A stretch of 64,000 nucleotides of DNA from an uncultured Gemmatimonadota bacterium (lineage in GTDB: Bacteria > Gemmatimonadota > Gemmatimonadetes > Palauibacterales > Palauibacteraceae), in assembly GCA_913043255.1 (NCBI GenBank), contig CAJWLK010000006.1, forward strand, positions 62,001-126,000, written 5' to 3'. The position numbers and the translations under genes are program-made. Positions 52,640 to 61,347 of this stretch are shown here, piece by piece. The notes under the pieces are model-generated. The model was not told where the DNA came from. It made no database searches and was given only the letters and a program-made list of their open reading frames with translations. The stretch's first letter is position 1, and the number at the start of each line of letters is the position of its first letter.

Positions 52640-54514
52640 ATGAATCTTCACGACCCGGCACTCACATTCGCACTCGCACTGACGGCTGGAGTACTTGCAC
52701 AAGCAATTGCGCGTCATCTCCGTGTGCCAGGTATCCTTCTTTTGCTTCCCACCGGTGTATTACTTGGACCCGCTTTTGCTAACCTCGTCCGGCCTGACAG
52801 CTTAGGAACCGGGTTACAACCCATCGTTGGGCTTGCGGTGGCAGTTATTCTTTTCGAGGGTGGCCTCCAACTCAATCTCCAAAGATTGCGGCGTGAGGCG
52901 ACAACGATCCGACGACTTATCACTGTCGGAGGGTTCGTCACAGTGATAGGGGCTACAATCACAGCCATGATTGCACTAGGCTGGGATAGCCGGGTCGCGC
53001 TTCTATTTGGGACTCTAGTCGCGGTTACAGGACCCACAGTGATCAACCCCATCACCCGCCGAATTCGACTGCGCACTAATCTTCGAACAATTATAGAGGC
53101 AGAAGGCGTACTCATTGATCCGATCGGGGCCATCCTATCGGTAGTAGCTCTTGAAGTTGCTCTGGCTACGACAGCTGGCGGAGTGGGAGCAGGCGTCTTG
53201 GGGCTTCCCACACGTTTGGGATTAGGAGTATTGATCGGGCTCGGCGGCGGACTGGCAATGGGTGGACTACTGATGTTACGCCGACCAGTGCCTGTTGACC
53301 TGCAAAACATTTTCACCCTCGCCCTTGTGCTAGCGTTGTTCCAAATATCAAACGCAATCCTACCGGAGAGTGGGATCATGACTGTAGCGATTGCTGGTCT
53401 CGTGGTAGGAAACATGCCAACTCGACACGGACGCGAACTGGTTGAGTTCAAGGAGCAACTCACGATGCTCTTGGTCGGCTTATTGTTTGTATTACTTGCG
53501 GCAGCAGTCGACCTCGGTGCAGTAACCGCCCTCGGTATGGGCGGCATCCTTACCGTAGTCATCCTCATCGCGTTGGTCCGACCACTCAACATCGTCATCT
53601 CCACTTGGGGCTCTGAACTCAAGTGGAATGAAAAAGCGTTCTTAGCATGGCTGGCGCCTCGTGGCATCGTGGCTTTCGCTATTTCATCACTCTTCGCGAC
53701 CGAACTTGCGCACCAAGGGATGGAATCTGAGGGGGCCCAGTTGAAGGCCATGGTTTTTCTAGTCATTGCGACCACCGTTGTCGTGCAAGGAGGGACTGGC
53801 GGGTTGGTCGCTCGCCTGCTCCGAGTTAGACGCCCGTCCAACTTTGGATTCGCGATCGTCGGTGCCAACCCAGTGGGTCGAGCAATCGCCCGCACACTTC
53901 GCGAAGCACGAACAGGCAATGCGCCAATTGTTCTAATTGATACGAATCCAAGTGAAGTCCGAGTGGCAGAAGGAGAAGGGTTTCGAGTGGTATTCGGTAA
54001 CGCGAGCGAGGATCGAACCCTCCGAAAAGCAGGTTTCGACTCGCGACAAGCGCTCATCGCTCTTACGCAGAACGAGGGCGTTAATCTGCTATTAGCACAG
54101 CGTGGGCTTGAGGCAAATGGAGATGCACAACAAATCGTGGCCATAGACCCCGCCACCTCCGGGGTCACCCGCGAACAGGTTCTTCAAAGTGGGGCTCACA
54201 TCCTTTTCGGTCATGGACTCGACTATGAACGCTGGGCCCATGAACTGCGTCAGGACCGCGTCGTAATTAGCCCGTGGCGATATGACGGAGTCGAACTCAT
54301 ACGAATAACCGACTTCCCACTTTTAGTTGATACGAAAATGCCGGTCCTAGCACTTGTTCACCGCCGCGGCAAAACGGAAAGTCCGGTTTTTGAGGGTATC
54401 GAAATCCGTTCTGGCGATGAAATCTGGTTTGGCTTCCTCAAGGAACAGATCGATCTAGTAGGTACCTGCTTGCGTGAAAACGGTTGGCACCAAAAAGAGA
54501 CAACCGCGCCATGA
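52640..54514 (+). CDS. CPA-type monovalent cation:proton antiporter with TrkA domains
   Basis: The 624-aa protein has about 12 hydrophobic helices (residues 5-395). The ion-binding helix carries D160 in EGVLIDPIGA, a single Asp rather than the ND or DD pair of other groups. A Rossmann RCK (TrkA-N) domain follows, beginning with AIVGANPVGRAIA near residue 403 and including VLIDTNPSEV and VFGNASED. A TrkA-C-like end (about 545-620) completes it. It exchanges Na+ or K+ for protons, with control by a nucleotide bound to the RCK domain. The start is ATG after an AT-rich stretch with no strong ribosome-binding site. A long antisense frame covering it is a shadow. Confidence 0.9.
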   Translation: MNLHDPALTFALALTAGVLAQAIARHLRVPGILLLLPTGVLLGPAFANLVRPDSLGTGLQPIVGLAVAVILFEGGLQLNLQRLRREATTIRRLITVGGFVTVIGATITAMIALGWDSRVALLFGTLVAVTGPTVINPITRRIRLRTNLRTIIEAEGVLIDPIGAILSVVALEVALATTAGGVGAGVLGLPTRLGLGVLIGLGGGLAMGGLLMLRRPVPVDLQNIFTLALVLALFQISNAILPESGIMTVAIAGLVVGNMPTRHGRELVEFKEQLTMLLVGLLFVLLAAAVDLGAVTALGMGGILTVVILIALVRPLNIVISTWGSELKWNEKAFLAWLAPRGIVAFAISSLFATELAHQGMESEGAQLKAMVFLVIATTVVVQGGTGGLVARLLRVRRPSNFGFAIVGANPVGRAIARTLREARTGNAPIVLIDTNPSEVRVAEGEGFRVVFGNASEDRTLRKAGFDSRQALIALTQNEGVNLLLAQRGLEANGDAQQIVAIDPATSGVTREQVLQSGAHILFGHGLDYERWAHELRQDRVVISPWRYDGVELIRITDFPLLVDTKMPVLALVHRRGKTESPVFEGIEIRSGDEIWFGFLKEQIDLVGTCLRENGWHQKETTAP

Positions 54515-54548
54515 CTAGCTCGAAAAAGGACGGCGACTGAGAGCTAGT
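54514..54548 (+). terminator. Terminator-like hairpin after the antiporter
   Basis: ACTAGCTC (54514-54521) and GAGCTAGT (54541-54548) are a perfect 8-bp inverted repeat with a 19-base loop. The stem begins in the stop codon and is followed by TTTCC. The loop is long and the T-run short, so this is a moderate call. Confidence 0.45.
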
Positions 54549-54634
54549 TTCCACTTCAAATCTGAAATGAGTTCTATTTTTAGAATACAGACCAGATCTC
54601 GCCCCAATCACCGAAAGTAATCAGATTGCTACCT

Positions 54635-55801
54635 ATGAATATGCATACTGCAAAACGGACACACGGCTTCACCGAGTCCGTAATCCGGATGATGACACGT
54701 CTCGCCAATGAGCACGACGCGATCAATTTGTCGCAAGGTTTTCCTAACTTCGAAGCGCCTGACACGCTAAAGATTGGAGCAGGTCGTGCCATCTATGATG
54801 ACATTAATCAATACGCAATCACGTGGGGAACAAAAAGATACCGTGAGGCACTTGCCGAAAAATACGCGGATTGGTACGGGATGGACGTCGACCCGGAACA
54901 GCACCTCACCGTAACGTGCGGCGCTACCGAAGCAATGATGTCAGTCCTGCTTGCGATCGTGGATCCCAAGGAAGAAGTCATTGTGTTTGAACCCTTCTAT
55001 GAGAACTACGGTCCTGACACGGTACTATGCGAAGCAACACCCGTTTTTGTTCCACTGACAAACGATTGGAGCATCGACTTCGACCGACTGCGGGCGGCAT
55101 TCAGCAATCGCACTCGTGCAATCATCGTGAATACACCCAATAACCCAACTGGGCGCGTGTTCACGCGAGAAGAACTCGAACAAATCGCTGCATTGTGCCA
55201 GGAATTCGACGCATACGCTATTACGGACGAAGTGTATGAACACATCATCTATGACGATGTTGAACACATTCCGATGGCAACACTTGATGGAATGTCTGAC
55301 CGAACGATCACGATCAGTGGCGCATCTAAAACATTTGCGGTAACCGGCTGGCGGATTGGGACGACGGTCGCGCATCCCGTTCTGTCTGACGCAATCCGAA
55401 AAGTTCACGATTTCCTGACTGTGGGAGCTGCCGCACCTCTTCAAGAGGGGGTTGCTGATGGTTTGGAGATGCTCCCCGACTCCTATTACGCTGAGCTAGG
55501 AGACCTTTACGGTCGCAAGCGTGATCTCTTTTACCCCGCCCTCATCGAGGCCGGGTTCAAATGTTACAAACCGGAAGGGGCATACTATGTGCTCGCAGAC
55601 TTTTCAGATCTTTCAGACCTGCCCGATGATGAATTTTCCTTCTGGCTAACAAGTGAGATTGGAGTTGCACCAGTCCCCGGATCAAGCTTCTACAGTGACC
55701 CCCAAGATGGACGTCACCTAGCTCGCTTCGCTTTCTGCAAAACAGAAGATCTCCTCGAACAAGCAGCCGAACGCCTCATTACCATTCGAAGCCGTATCTG
55801 A
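54635..55801 (+). CDS. PLP-dependent aminotransferase, class I/II (kynurenine/aspartate type)
   Basis: The 388-aa protein has the fold type I pattern. N-terminal LSQGFPNFEAP binds the substrate carboxylate region, VTCGATEAM covers the PLP phosphate, VNTPNNPTGR supplies the conserved Asn, DEVYEHIIYD the Asp and Tyr, and the Schiff-base lysine is K232 in SGASKTFAVTGWRIG. The closest known types by motif are kynurenine aminotransferase and methionine aminotransferase. The start is ambiguous: TTG 54626, ATG 54635 and ATG 54641 are all near, and none has a strong ribosome-binding site. The DUF4153 gene follows after 22 bases. Cytoplasmic. Confidence 0.9.
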   Translation: MNMHTAKRTHGFTESVIRMMTRLANEHDAINLSQGFPNFEAPDTLKIGAGRAIYDDINQYAITWGTKRYREALAEKYADWYGMDVDPEQHLTVTCGATEAMMSVLLAIVDPKEEVIVFEPFYENYGPDTVLCEATPVFVPLTNDWSIDFDRLRAAFSNRTRAIIVNTPNNPTGRVFTREELEQIAALCQEFDAYAITDEVYEHIIYDDVEHIPMATLDGMSDRTITISGASKTFAVTGWRIGTTVAHPVLSDAIRKVHDFLTVGAAAPLQEGVADGLEMLPDSYYAELGDLYGRKRDLFYPALIEAGFKCYKPEGAYYVLADFSDLSDLPDDEFSFWLTSEIGVAPVPGSSFYSDPQDGRHLARFAFCKTEDLLEQAAERLITIRSRI

Positions 55802-55823
55802 CATTACGTAGAAGACCACTGCC

Positions 55824-57689
55824 ATGAAAATGCCATCGGTCAACCGAGTTATAGTCGCTGGCGTGGCTACGGCTCAACGGTTCCCTGCAACAACCATGTC
55901 AGCCCTAGTGGCAGCATGGGCTGGAATAATGCAGGTAGCGGTATGGGAAACAGGCGGGCCCGAAACCTATTGGCTCCGAGTTATGGCAGTTGCAAGCTTG
56001 GGGTTACCCCTCTTCACGGGTATCACACTCCTCTCCGAGCGACACGAAAAGTCACGTCTCCTTGTTTGGCTTGGACATGTGGTAGGGCTTGGGATTCTAT
56101 TCCTCTTCTCTGCACGTTGGCCGGATTGGTCTGAATCCACTCTTGCTCTCCGTTATTTCCATTTGAGTGCAACAATCCACTTCGGAGTTGCTGTCGTGGC
56201 ATATCTCGGTGTCAGAGAGCACAACGGGTTCTGGCAGTTCAACCGAGAACTTTTTTCCCGATTTCTGTTCGCTGGCGTGCACTCGGCAGTCCTGTTCGCT
56301 GGGTTAGCGATGGCGCTCGCAGGTATCGACAACTTACTTGGCATCGACGTAGGGGATTTAACTTACACACGGGTCTTCTTCTTCCTTGGCTTCGTCTTTC
56401 AAACGTGGTTTTTCTTGGCCGGAGTGCCCAATAATTATCGACGACTTGAGGCCAACAAGGATTATCCTTCTGGTCTCCGCATCTTCGCACAGTACGTACT
56501 CCTACCCCTAGTCTCCATCTATCTGGTGATCTTAACCGCATATCTTGTACGGGTCCTTGTAACCACGACTTGGCCTAGCGGCTGGATCGGCTACCTCGTC
56601 TCAGCATTGGCAGCACTTGGAATTCTGTCCCTACTTCTAATCCATCCCGACCGCGAAAGTGGGCAACATAGATGGATTGACCGTTACGTCCGCATCTTCT
56701 GGATCGCCATCCTACCTTCAATCGTCATGTTGCTGATGGCCGTCTGGCAACGGATCACGCAATACGGTGTTACCGAACCACGCTATCTACTTACGGCGCT
56801 GGCAATATGGCTGGCTGGCATCGCGCTTTACTACGTATTTTCGCGCTCGCGACAAATTAAAGTGATCCCAAGTTCACTTGCTGTTCTTGGTCTTATCACG
56901 TACCTAGGCCCGTGGTCTGCATACTCTGTCGCGGAGCAAAGTCAGGTCGGCCGATTGGAAGGGCTACTCGAAAGCTACGGGGTGTTAGCAGAAGGAAGAC
57001 TGTCGCCAGCCCCTACCGAAATTCCTGAAGAGGATTGGCGTCAAATCAACGACATCTTCTCTTACCTTGTCGAACGCCACGGGACCTCCAAAATCGACAA
57101 CTGGTTTGAGGAAGGCGTGGCACAGATCGATACAATCAGCCCTGGCACCGGACTATTAACACCAGGGGCAGCCTCTCGCCGAGCAGCATTGATTCTGGAA
57201 CACACCGGACTAGTACCTGATGACGGGTTACCGTTTGGACCCGACGGCCAAATTACTATTTCTGCAGACCCTCCATTGGGGGCAACATTCGACTCCGAGT
57301 CGAACCAGGTACTCTCCGTATCCGGGTTCGAACATCTGATATTCAACGCGGACCTTGTCAGCGGAAGTTACGCTCTGGGCCAAGATCAAGTCGACTTCAT
57401 CTTGGGCGAAGATGAAATCATCATCATCCGATTGAACGATAATGAGCTGTTACGAACCTCTCTGGCTGCAATCAAGAGACGTGGGACTCGTGGCGGACAT
57501 ATTCCCTATCCAGGTTTGATAATATTTCCTCAAGATTCGTTACTGATCGACACAACGGGAAGTACGGCCACCACACGTATTTACTTGAGCAGCATAGATT
57601 TAAAACGGGAGGATCAAAAAACAACAGTGACCAAAGCGTCCGGTGACGTACTGCTCAGTTGGAAACTAAGTGATAACCCGCAATTCTAA
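55824..57689 (+). CDS. DUF4153 membrane protein with C-terminal soluble domain
   Basis: The 621-aa protein has about ten to twelve hydrophobic helices in its first 380 residues, including the RVFFFLGFVFQTWFFLAGVP block and the QYVLLPLVSIYLVILTAYL helix that mark DUF4153. The last 240 residues are soluble, beginning with helical EEDWRQINDIFSYLVE and turning into acidic beta-strands (FILGEDEIIIIRLND). The function of the family is unknown. The gene is 22 bases after the aminotransferase and is likely in the same transcript. It converges on the amidohydrolase with 23 bases between stops. Confidence 0.8.
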   Translation: MKMPSVNRVIVAGVATAQRFPATTMSALVAAWAGIMQVAVWETGGPETYWLRVMAVASLGLPLFTGITLLSERHEKSRLLVWLGHVVGLGILFLFSARWPDWSESTLALRYFHLSATIHFGVAVVAYLGVREHNGFWQFNRELFSRFLFAGVHSAVLFAGLAMALAGIDNLLGIDVGDLTYTRVFFFLGFVFQTWFFLAGVPNNYRRLEANKDYPSGLRIFAQYVLLPLVSIYLVILTAYLVRVLVTTTWPSGWIGYLVSALAALGILSLLLIHPDRESGQHRWIDRYVRIFWIAILPSIVMLLMAVWQRITQYGVTEPRYLLTALAIWLAGIALYYVFSRSRQIKVIPSSLAVLGLITYLGPWSAYSVAEQSQVGRLEGLLESYGVLAEGRLSPAPTEIPEEDWRQINDIFSYLVERHGTSKIDNWFEEGVAQIDTISPGTGLLTPGAASRRAALILEHTGLVPDDGLPFGPDGQITISADPPLGATFDSESNQVLSVSGFEHLIFNADLVSGSYALGQDQVDFILGEDEIIIIRLNDNELLRTSLAAIKRRGTRGGHIPYPGLIIFPQDSLLIDTTGSTATTRIYLSSIDLKREDQKTTVTKASGDVLLSWKLSDNPQF

Positions 57690-57712
57690 ACTGGTAGAAA
57701 CGGGACCGCCTG

Positions 57713-59494
57713 TTAAGGCTCCCGGATATAGAGAGTTTGGCCACCAACGATCGTGAAGTCGACTTCGGTCTCGAGAATCTCGTCGACCGGGATCGTCAAG
57801 ATGTCCTGAGAAAGGATTGTTATGTCAGCAAGCTTTCCGACCTCTAGCGTACCTTTAATATCTTCCTCAAACGCTGCATACGCGTTGCTAATAGTGTAGG
57901 AACGCAGAGCCTCTTCACGTGTCATAGCTTGATCCGCGAAAAACGCGGAGCCATTATTTAGCTGGCGAGTGACCGTGCAATGGTAACTCTCGAGCGGATC
58001 GACATCCTCAACAGGTACGTCCGTACCGTTGGTGACCACGGCACCTGCTCGCATTAAATCTTGCCACACATAGGCGCCAGACCGCGCACGTCCCTCACCT
58101 AGCCGTAGCATCACCCAGGGGCCATCCGAACACTGGTGGATACCCTGCATCGATGCGATCACACCTAACTGACCAAATCGTGGTATATCCACTGGATCAA
58201 TGTGTTGTGCGTGCTCAATGCGCCATCGGAGATCTGTACGGCCCCTGTGGTCCACAAAGGTTCGCTCATAGAGATCCAACACCTCGCGATTCCCCCGGTC
58301 ACCTATGGCATGGGTATTGACCTGATATCCGTGTTCGATCGCAAGCCGAGCCACACGTTCAATCTGCTCAGGCGGATTCGTTGCCAAACCTGATGAGGAC
58401 GGCATATCGGCGTAGGGTTGAAGCAACCAAGCACCATGTGACCCTAATGCCCCATCGACGACCTGCTTGATTGACCTTACGGTGAGCCGGCTGTCCCCAT
58501 ATCCAATCATTCGATAATCAGCTAGACGACCGGCAAGCTCATCGTACCCTCCGCGAATCATGACGTACAATCGGACTGGCAGCTTCCCTTCCTCTGCCAT
58601 TCGTTTGAGAAGGTCGATCGTGGCAAACCCGGAGCCTGCATCCTGGAAACTGGTGACCCCTTTTCTCAAGAGCTCCGCATTGGCCAGACGAACCTTTTCA
58701 CGCTCAACGGACTCAATCTCTTCAGCCGAACGCCCAGCCTCCGCATGGGCAAACACCTCTCTTACCAAGCGCTGAGCAGTCTCACGAAGCATCCCCGTTG
58801 GCTCCCCAGAGGCGTCACGCACGATCTCTCCACCATCAGGGTTCTTTGTATCACGCGTAATGCCCGCAATTTCAAGCGCCTTAGCATTCACGAATGACGC
58901 GTGACCGCTGGCGTGAGTGAGCACAACAGGATTCTCAGGACTTACAGCACTTAACCCATCATGGATCGGTAGGCCTTCAATCATCGGGTTTGGTAACACG
59001 GTCCACTTTTCTTGGTGCCATCCACGGCCCGTAACCCAGCTACCGGGTTCCGCTTCACGAGCACTCGCGGCAACCATCTCCACAATCTCTTGCCATGTAT
59101 TCGCACCCGTCAGATTCAGAATCATCTTGGAGTTTCCAAGGCTCATGAAGTGACCGTGCCCTTCTATAAATCCGGGAATTGCCAGACGCCCGGCGAGATC
59201 TATCAGATAAGTCTCATCCCCAATCCAAGACGCGACATCCGTATCATTTCCGACAGCGACAATTCGACCAGAACGAGCGGCGAGCGCCGAGGCTTCCGGA
59301 GCATCTTCGGTCAAAGTGGCGATTTTCCCGTTACGGATGACGAGGTCCGCTACACCTTCGGGCGCAAGTGTGGCCACACCGATTGCTGAAACACTTGATT
59401 CGTATTCTGCATCGCTGGAACCGCAAGCGGCACAAAGAACAATTAAGAGGGCCACGATCGGTCGAAGAGTTTGTGAATCAGGAACTAGAAACAT
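57713..59494 (-). CDS. YtcJ-like amidohydrolase lipoprotein
   Basis: The 593-aa protein has a hydrophobic N-terminus ending in CAAC with C24 as the likely lipid cysteine, although the lipobox is not classical. The fold is the YtcJ/exoenzyme-regulatory-type amidohydrolase: H113-x-H115 in EGHGHF, the late RWRIEHAQHI with two His, and NGTDVPVE with the catalytic Asp. It is expected to cleave amides or carbamates of small compounds in the periplasm; the substrate is unknown. This is the third metal-dependent amidohydrolase of the window. It is divergent from the small OMP gene across 156 bases. Confidence 0.87.
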   Translation of the reverse strand: MFLVPDSQTLRPIVALLIVLCAACGSSDAEYESSVSAIGVATLAPEGVADLVIRNGKIATLTEDAPEASALAARSGRIVAVGNDTDVASWIGDETYLIDLAGRLAIPGFIEGHGHFMSLGNSKMILNLTGANTWQEIVEMVAASAREAEPGSWVTGRGWHQEKWTVLPNPMIEGLPIHDGLSAVSPENPVVLTHASGHASFVNAKALEIAGITRDTKNPDGGEIVRDASGEPTGMLRETAQRLVREVFAHAEAGRSAEEIESVEREKVRLANAELLRKGVTSFQDAGSGFATIDLLKRMAEEGKLPVRLYVMIRGGYDELAGRLADYRMIGYGDSRLTVRSIKQVVDGALGSHGAWLLQPYADMPSSSGLATNPPEQIERVARLAIEHGYQVNTHAIGDRGNREVLDLYERTFVDHRGRTDLRWRIEHAQHIDPVDIPRFGQLGVIASMQGIHQCSDGPWVMLRLGEGRARSGAYVWQDLMRAGAVVTNGTDVPVEDVDPLESYHCTVTRQLNNGSAFFADQAMTREEALRSYTISNAYAAFEEDIKGTLEVGKLADITILSQDILTIPVDEILETEVDFTIVGGQTLYIREP

Positions 59495-59650
59495 TCAGAG
59501 CCATCCTTCGGAAAAAGTCCGCGAGATGATAGTAAAAGAAGAGCGGCTAGCCCAGCGATGAACTGACCCATACGTTTTACGAAGCTGTATAGGCTTGCAG
59601 GAAAACGGGGCGCTGACAACGTCAACGCTCATTCGGGAAAGGGGAAGTCG

Positions 59651-60271
59651 GTGGGGGGCACAAAAGTTTCATCCTGCAAAGTAATTTTGTTGGGTCTTGG
59701 ACTAGCTATTACGACACCCCAAGTAATGACTGCCCAGATCGGGGTCGTAGCAGGTTATAATCGAGATCTGATCGAAAAATTCGTCCCCGCGAACGGCTTC
59801 GACCTAACTGATACTACCAACGGTTTCCATGTCGGAGTCTTCTTTAATATTAACCTCGGTCTCATTGGTATCCGACCAGCAGTCATCTATCATCAAGTCC
59901 CCAACCTCGTCGCTACCGCTGGAACCGAGACCACCCCGTTTGACATCGAGCTGGTTGAAGTTCCACTCGACCTTCGGTTGAGGATCCCGGTTCCTGTTCT
60001 CCGACCATACTTCCTAGCCGCACCTGTTTTTACGTTTCCGTCCAGCTCAGTCTCCGGTGTTAACAACCAGTTAGGACCTCGACCGATCCGGGCAGAATTC
60101 GGTGCTGGTTTCGAGCTTGATCTTGGGATCCGTCTCTGGCCTGAGATCCGTTATGGATTCGGCCTCCAAGCGCTGATGGACTCCGGCATCCCTGCTGGCG
60201 ACCAAACCTTAGTCGGCGAGGGCAACCCTCGACTAAACACGTTTACACTTCGGCTTGGGGTCAGCTTCTAA
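59651..60271 (+). CDS. Small outer-membrane beta-barrel protein
   Basis: The 206-aa protein starts with GTG behind AAAGGGGAAG and has a signal peptide (VILLGLGLAITTPQVMTAQ). The rest is made of alternating strands ending in FTLRLGVSF, with the C-terminal Phe used for outer-membrane insertion. Glycine-rich turns and strands such as LIGIRPAVIYHQVP and IRAEFGAGFELDLG fit the OMP_b-brl_2 group. No function can be given. It converges with the SPFH gene with only 12 bases between stops. It is not closely similar to the other small barrel at 51839. Confidence 0.75.
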   Translation: MGGTKVSSCKVILLGLGLAITTPQVMTAQIGVVAGYNRDLIEKFVPANGFDLTDTTNGFHVGVFFNINLGLIGIRPAVIYHQVPNLVATAGTETTPFDIELVEVPLDLRLRIPVPVLRPYFLAAPVFTFPSSSVSGVNNQLGPRPIRAEFGAGFELDLGIRLWPEIRYGFGLQALMDSGIPAGDQTLVGEGNPRLNTFTLRLGVSF

Positions 60272-60283
60272 ACCAAGCGTCTA

Positions 60284-61135
60284 CTAATTTGACGAATTTG
60301 GTGTAAAGAAGAGCGGAATTCCTCCCTCGGTGGGAGCAATAACCATATTGTTGGACCCTTCCCCGATTTTGCCCAGCATCTCTAAATACCGCCAGTACAA
60401 GTAACGTTGACCAGTCACCCCAGCGAGGCTCTCCGCGATGATATCCTGAGCATCTCGGATACCTGCTGCCTCCGCACGCGCTTGGTTTGCGACCTCAATA
60501 ACCACTTCCGTCTGAAACACCTCAGACTCTACCTGTTGTTCACGAGCCAGCTTCGACTCGATGGCTTGTCGGATAGTCTCGGGTGGCAAGATTTCACGGA
60601 CGAAAAAGTCAGTAACTGCGATACCTCGTGGGGAGAGCCTTTCCTCCATCAGCTGTTCGATTCGGCCAGCAATTCCTGCGCGTTCGGTTGATAGGATATT
60701 GGAAGCTTCAATTTCCGCGATGGCATCCCGTATTGCCGATCGATAGGTGTTGTACACAAAGGCACGAACGGCATTGAAGCTACCGACGGTCATATACAGG
60801 TGCACCGCACTGTCAGGTTGCAAGCGATATCGATATGCCGCATCAACTTCGATTTCGAGTTGGTCTGACGTGAGCGCGGAAAGACGCTCACTCCGTCCCT
60901 CATCGGGGTATTGAACTTCCCGTAGAGGAAAGTTCGTCCATGCTCGAAGAATCGAATGATATAAACCCTGACCGAACGGTGTGGCAGCTACAGAGCCCGT
61001 CACCGGATTACGTTTAACCGCTACTTCATACTCATCGACACGGTTGAATCCGAACACGAACAAGATCATGACAACAAAAAACGCAAGGGCTGCGCCAACG
61101 GCGCTGAGTCTTAAAGACTTTACAGAGTTCGCCAT
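60284..61135 (-). CDS. SPFH/prohibitin-domain membrane protein (HflC-like)
   Basis: The 283-aa protein has one N-terminal membrane helix (AVGAALAFFVVMILFVFGF), then an SPFH domain (EYEVAVKRNPVTG, TSDQLEIEVDAAYRYRL), and a helical, charged region (EREQQVESEVFQTEVVIEVANQARAEA style) likely to form a coiled coil. SPFH proteins form ring assemblies that organise membrane patches or control FtsH, as HflK/HflC do. No protease partner is adjacent. AAGGAAAAT precedes the ATG. The upstream 212-base spacer contains several small inverted repeats, noted separately. The short C-terminal tail (MVIAPTEGGIPLFFTPN) is hydrophobic. Confidence 0.85.
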   Translation of the reverse strand: MANSVKSLRLSAVGAALAFFVVMILFVFGFNRVDEYEVAVKRNPVTGSVAATPFGQGLYHSILRAWTNFPLREVQYPDEGRSERLSALTSDQLEIEVDAAYRYRLQPDSAVHLYMTVGSFNAVRAFVYNTYRSAIRDAIAEIEASNILSTERAGIAGRIEQLMEERLSPRGIAVTDFFVREILPPETIRQAIESKLAREQQVESEVFQTEVVIEVANQARAEAAGIRDAQDIIAESLAGVTGQRYLYWRYLEMLGKIGEGSNNMVIAPTEGGIPLFFTPNSSN

Positions 61136-61347
61136 ATTTTCCTTCCAAGTACAAGGTGTCGCGCCACTTATAGCCTGGCGCAGTCATTATTTTTCGTAAA
61201 CCAGTATGCGACCGTGCGGATCTTATCCGCCCTATACCTCGTCGATGGACGAGGCACCTTAGCGATAAGGTTATTACCGTGGTGCGGAACCAAGCTGCGG
61301 CAAGAGACTAACGCACACCGAAACCAACTGGTTGTTACAATCTAACA
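61136..61347. other. Spacer with four inverted repeats upstream of the SPFH gene
   Basis: No gene is seen. Perfect small inverted repeats are GCGCCA...TGGCGC (61163-61168 and 61178-61183), GCGGAT-CTT-ATCCGC (61216-61230), CCTCGTC-GATG-GACGAGG (61237-61254) and CCTTA-GCGA-TAAGG (61257-61270). The last three lie nearly end to end within 55 bases. They sit after the gamma-glutamyltransferase stop and before the SPFH start on the minus strand. They may be a terminator, a processing region or a structured leader; none has a clear T-run. Confidence 0.45.

Noticed and set aside
52714-54168. A 484-codon open frame antisense to the cation antiporter.
   Set aside because: It lies fully opposite a clear 12-helix antiporter with TrkA domain and its translation is rich in Arg, Ser, Thr and Pro without any domain; it is a shadow of codon bias.
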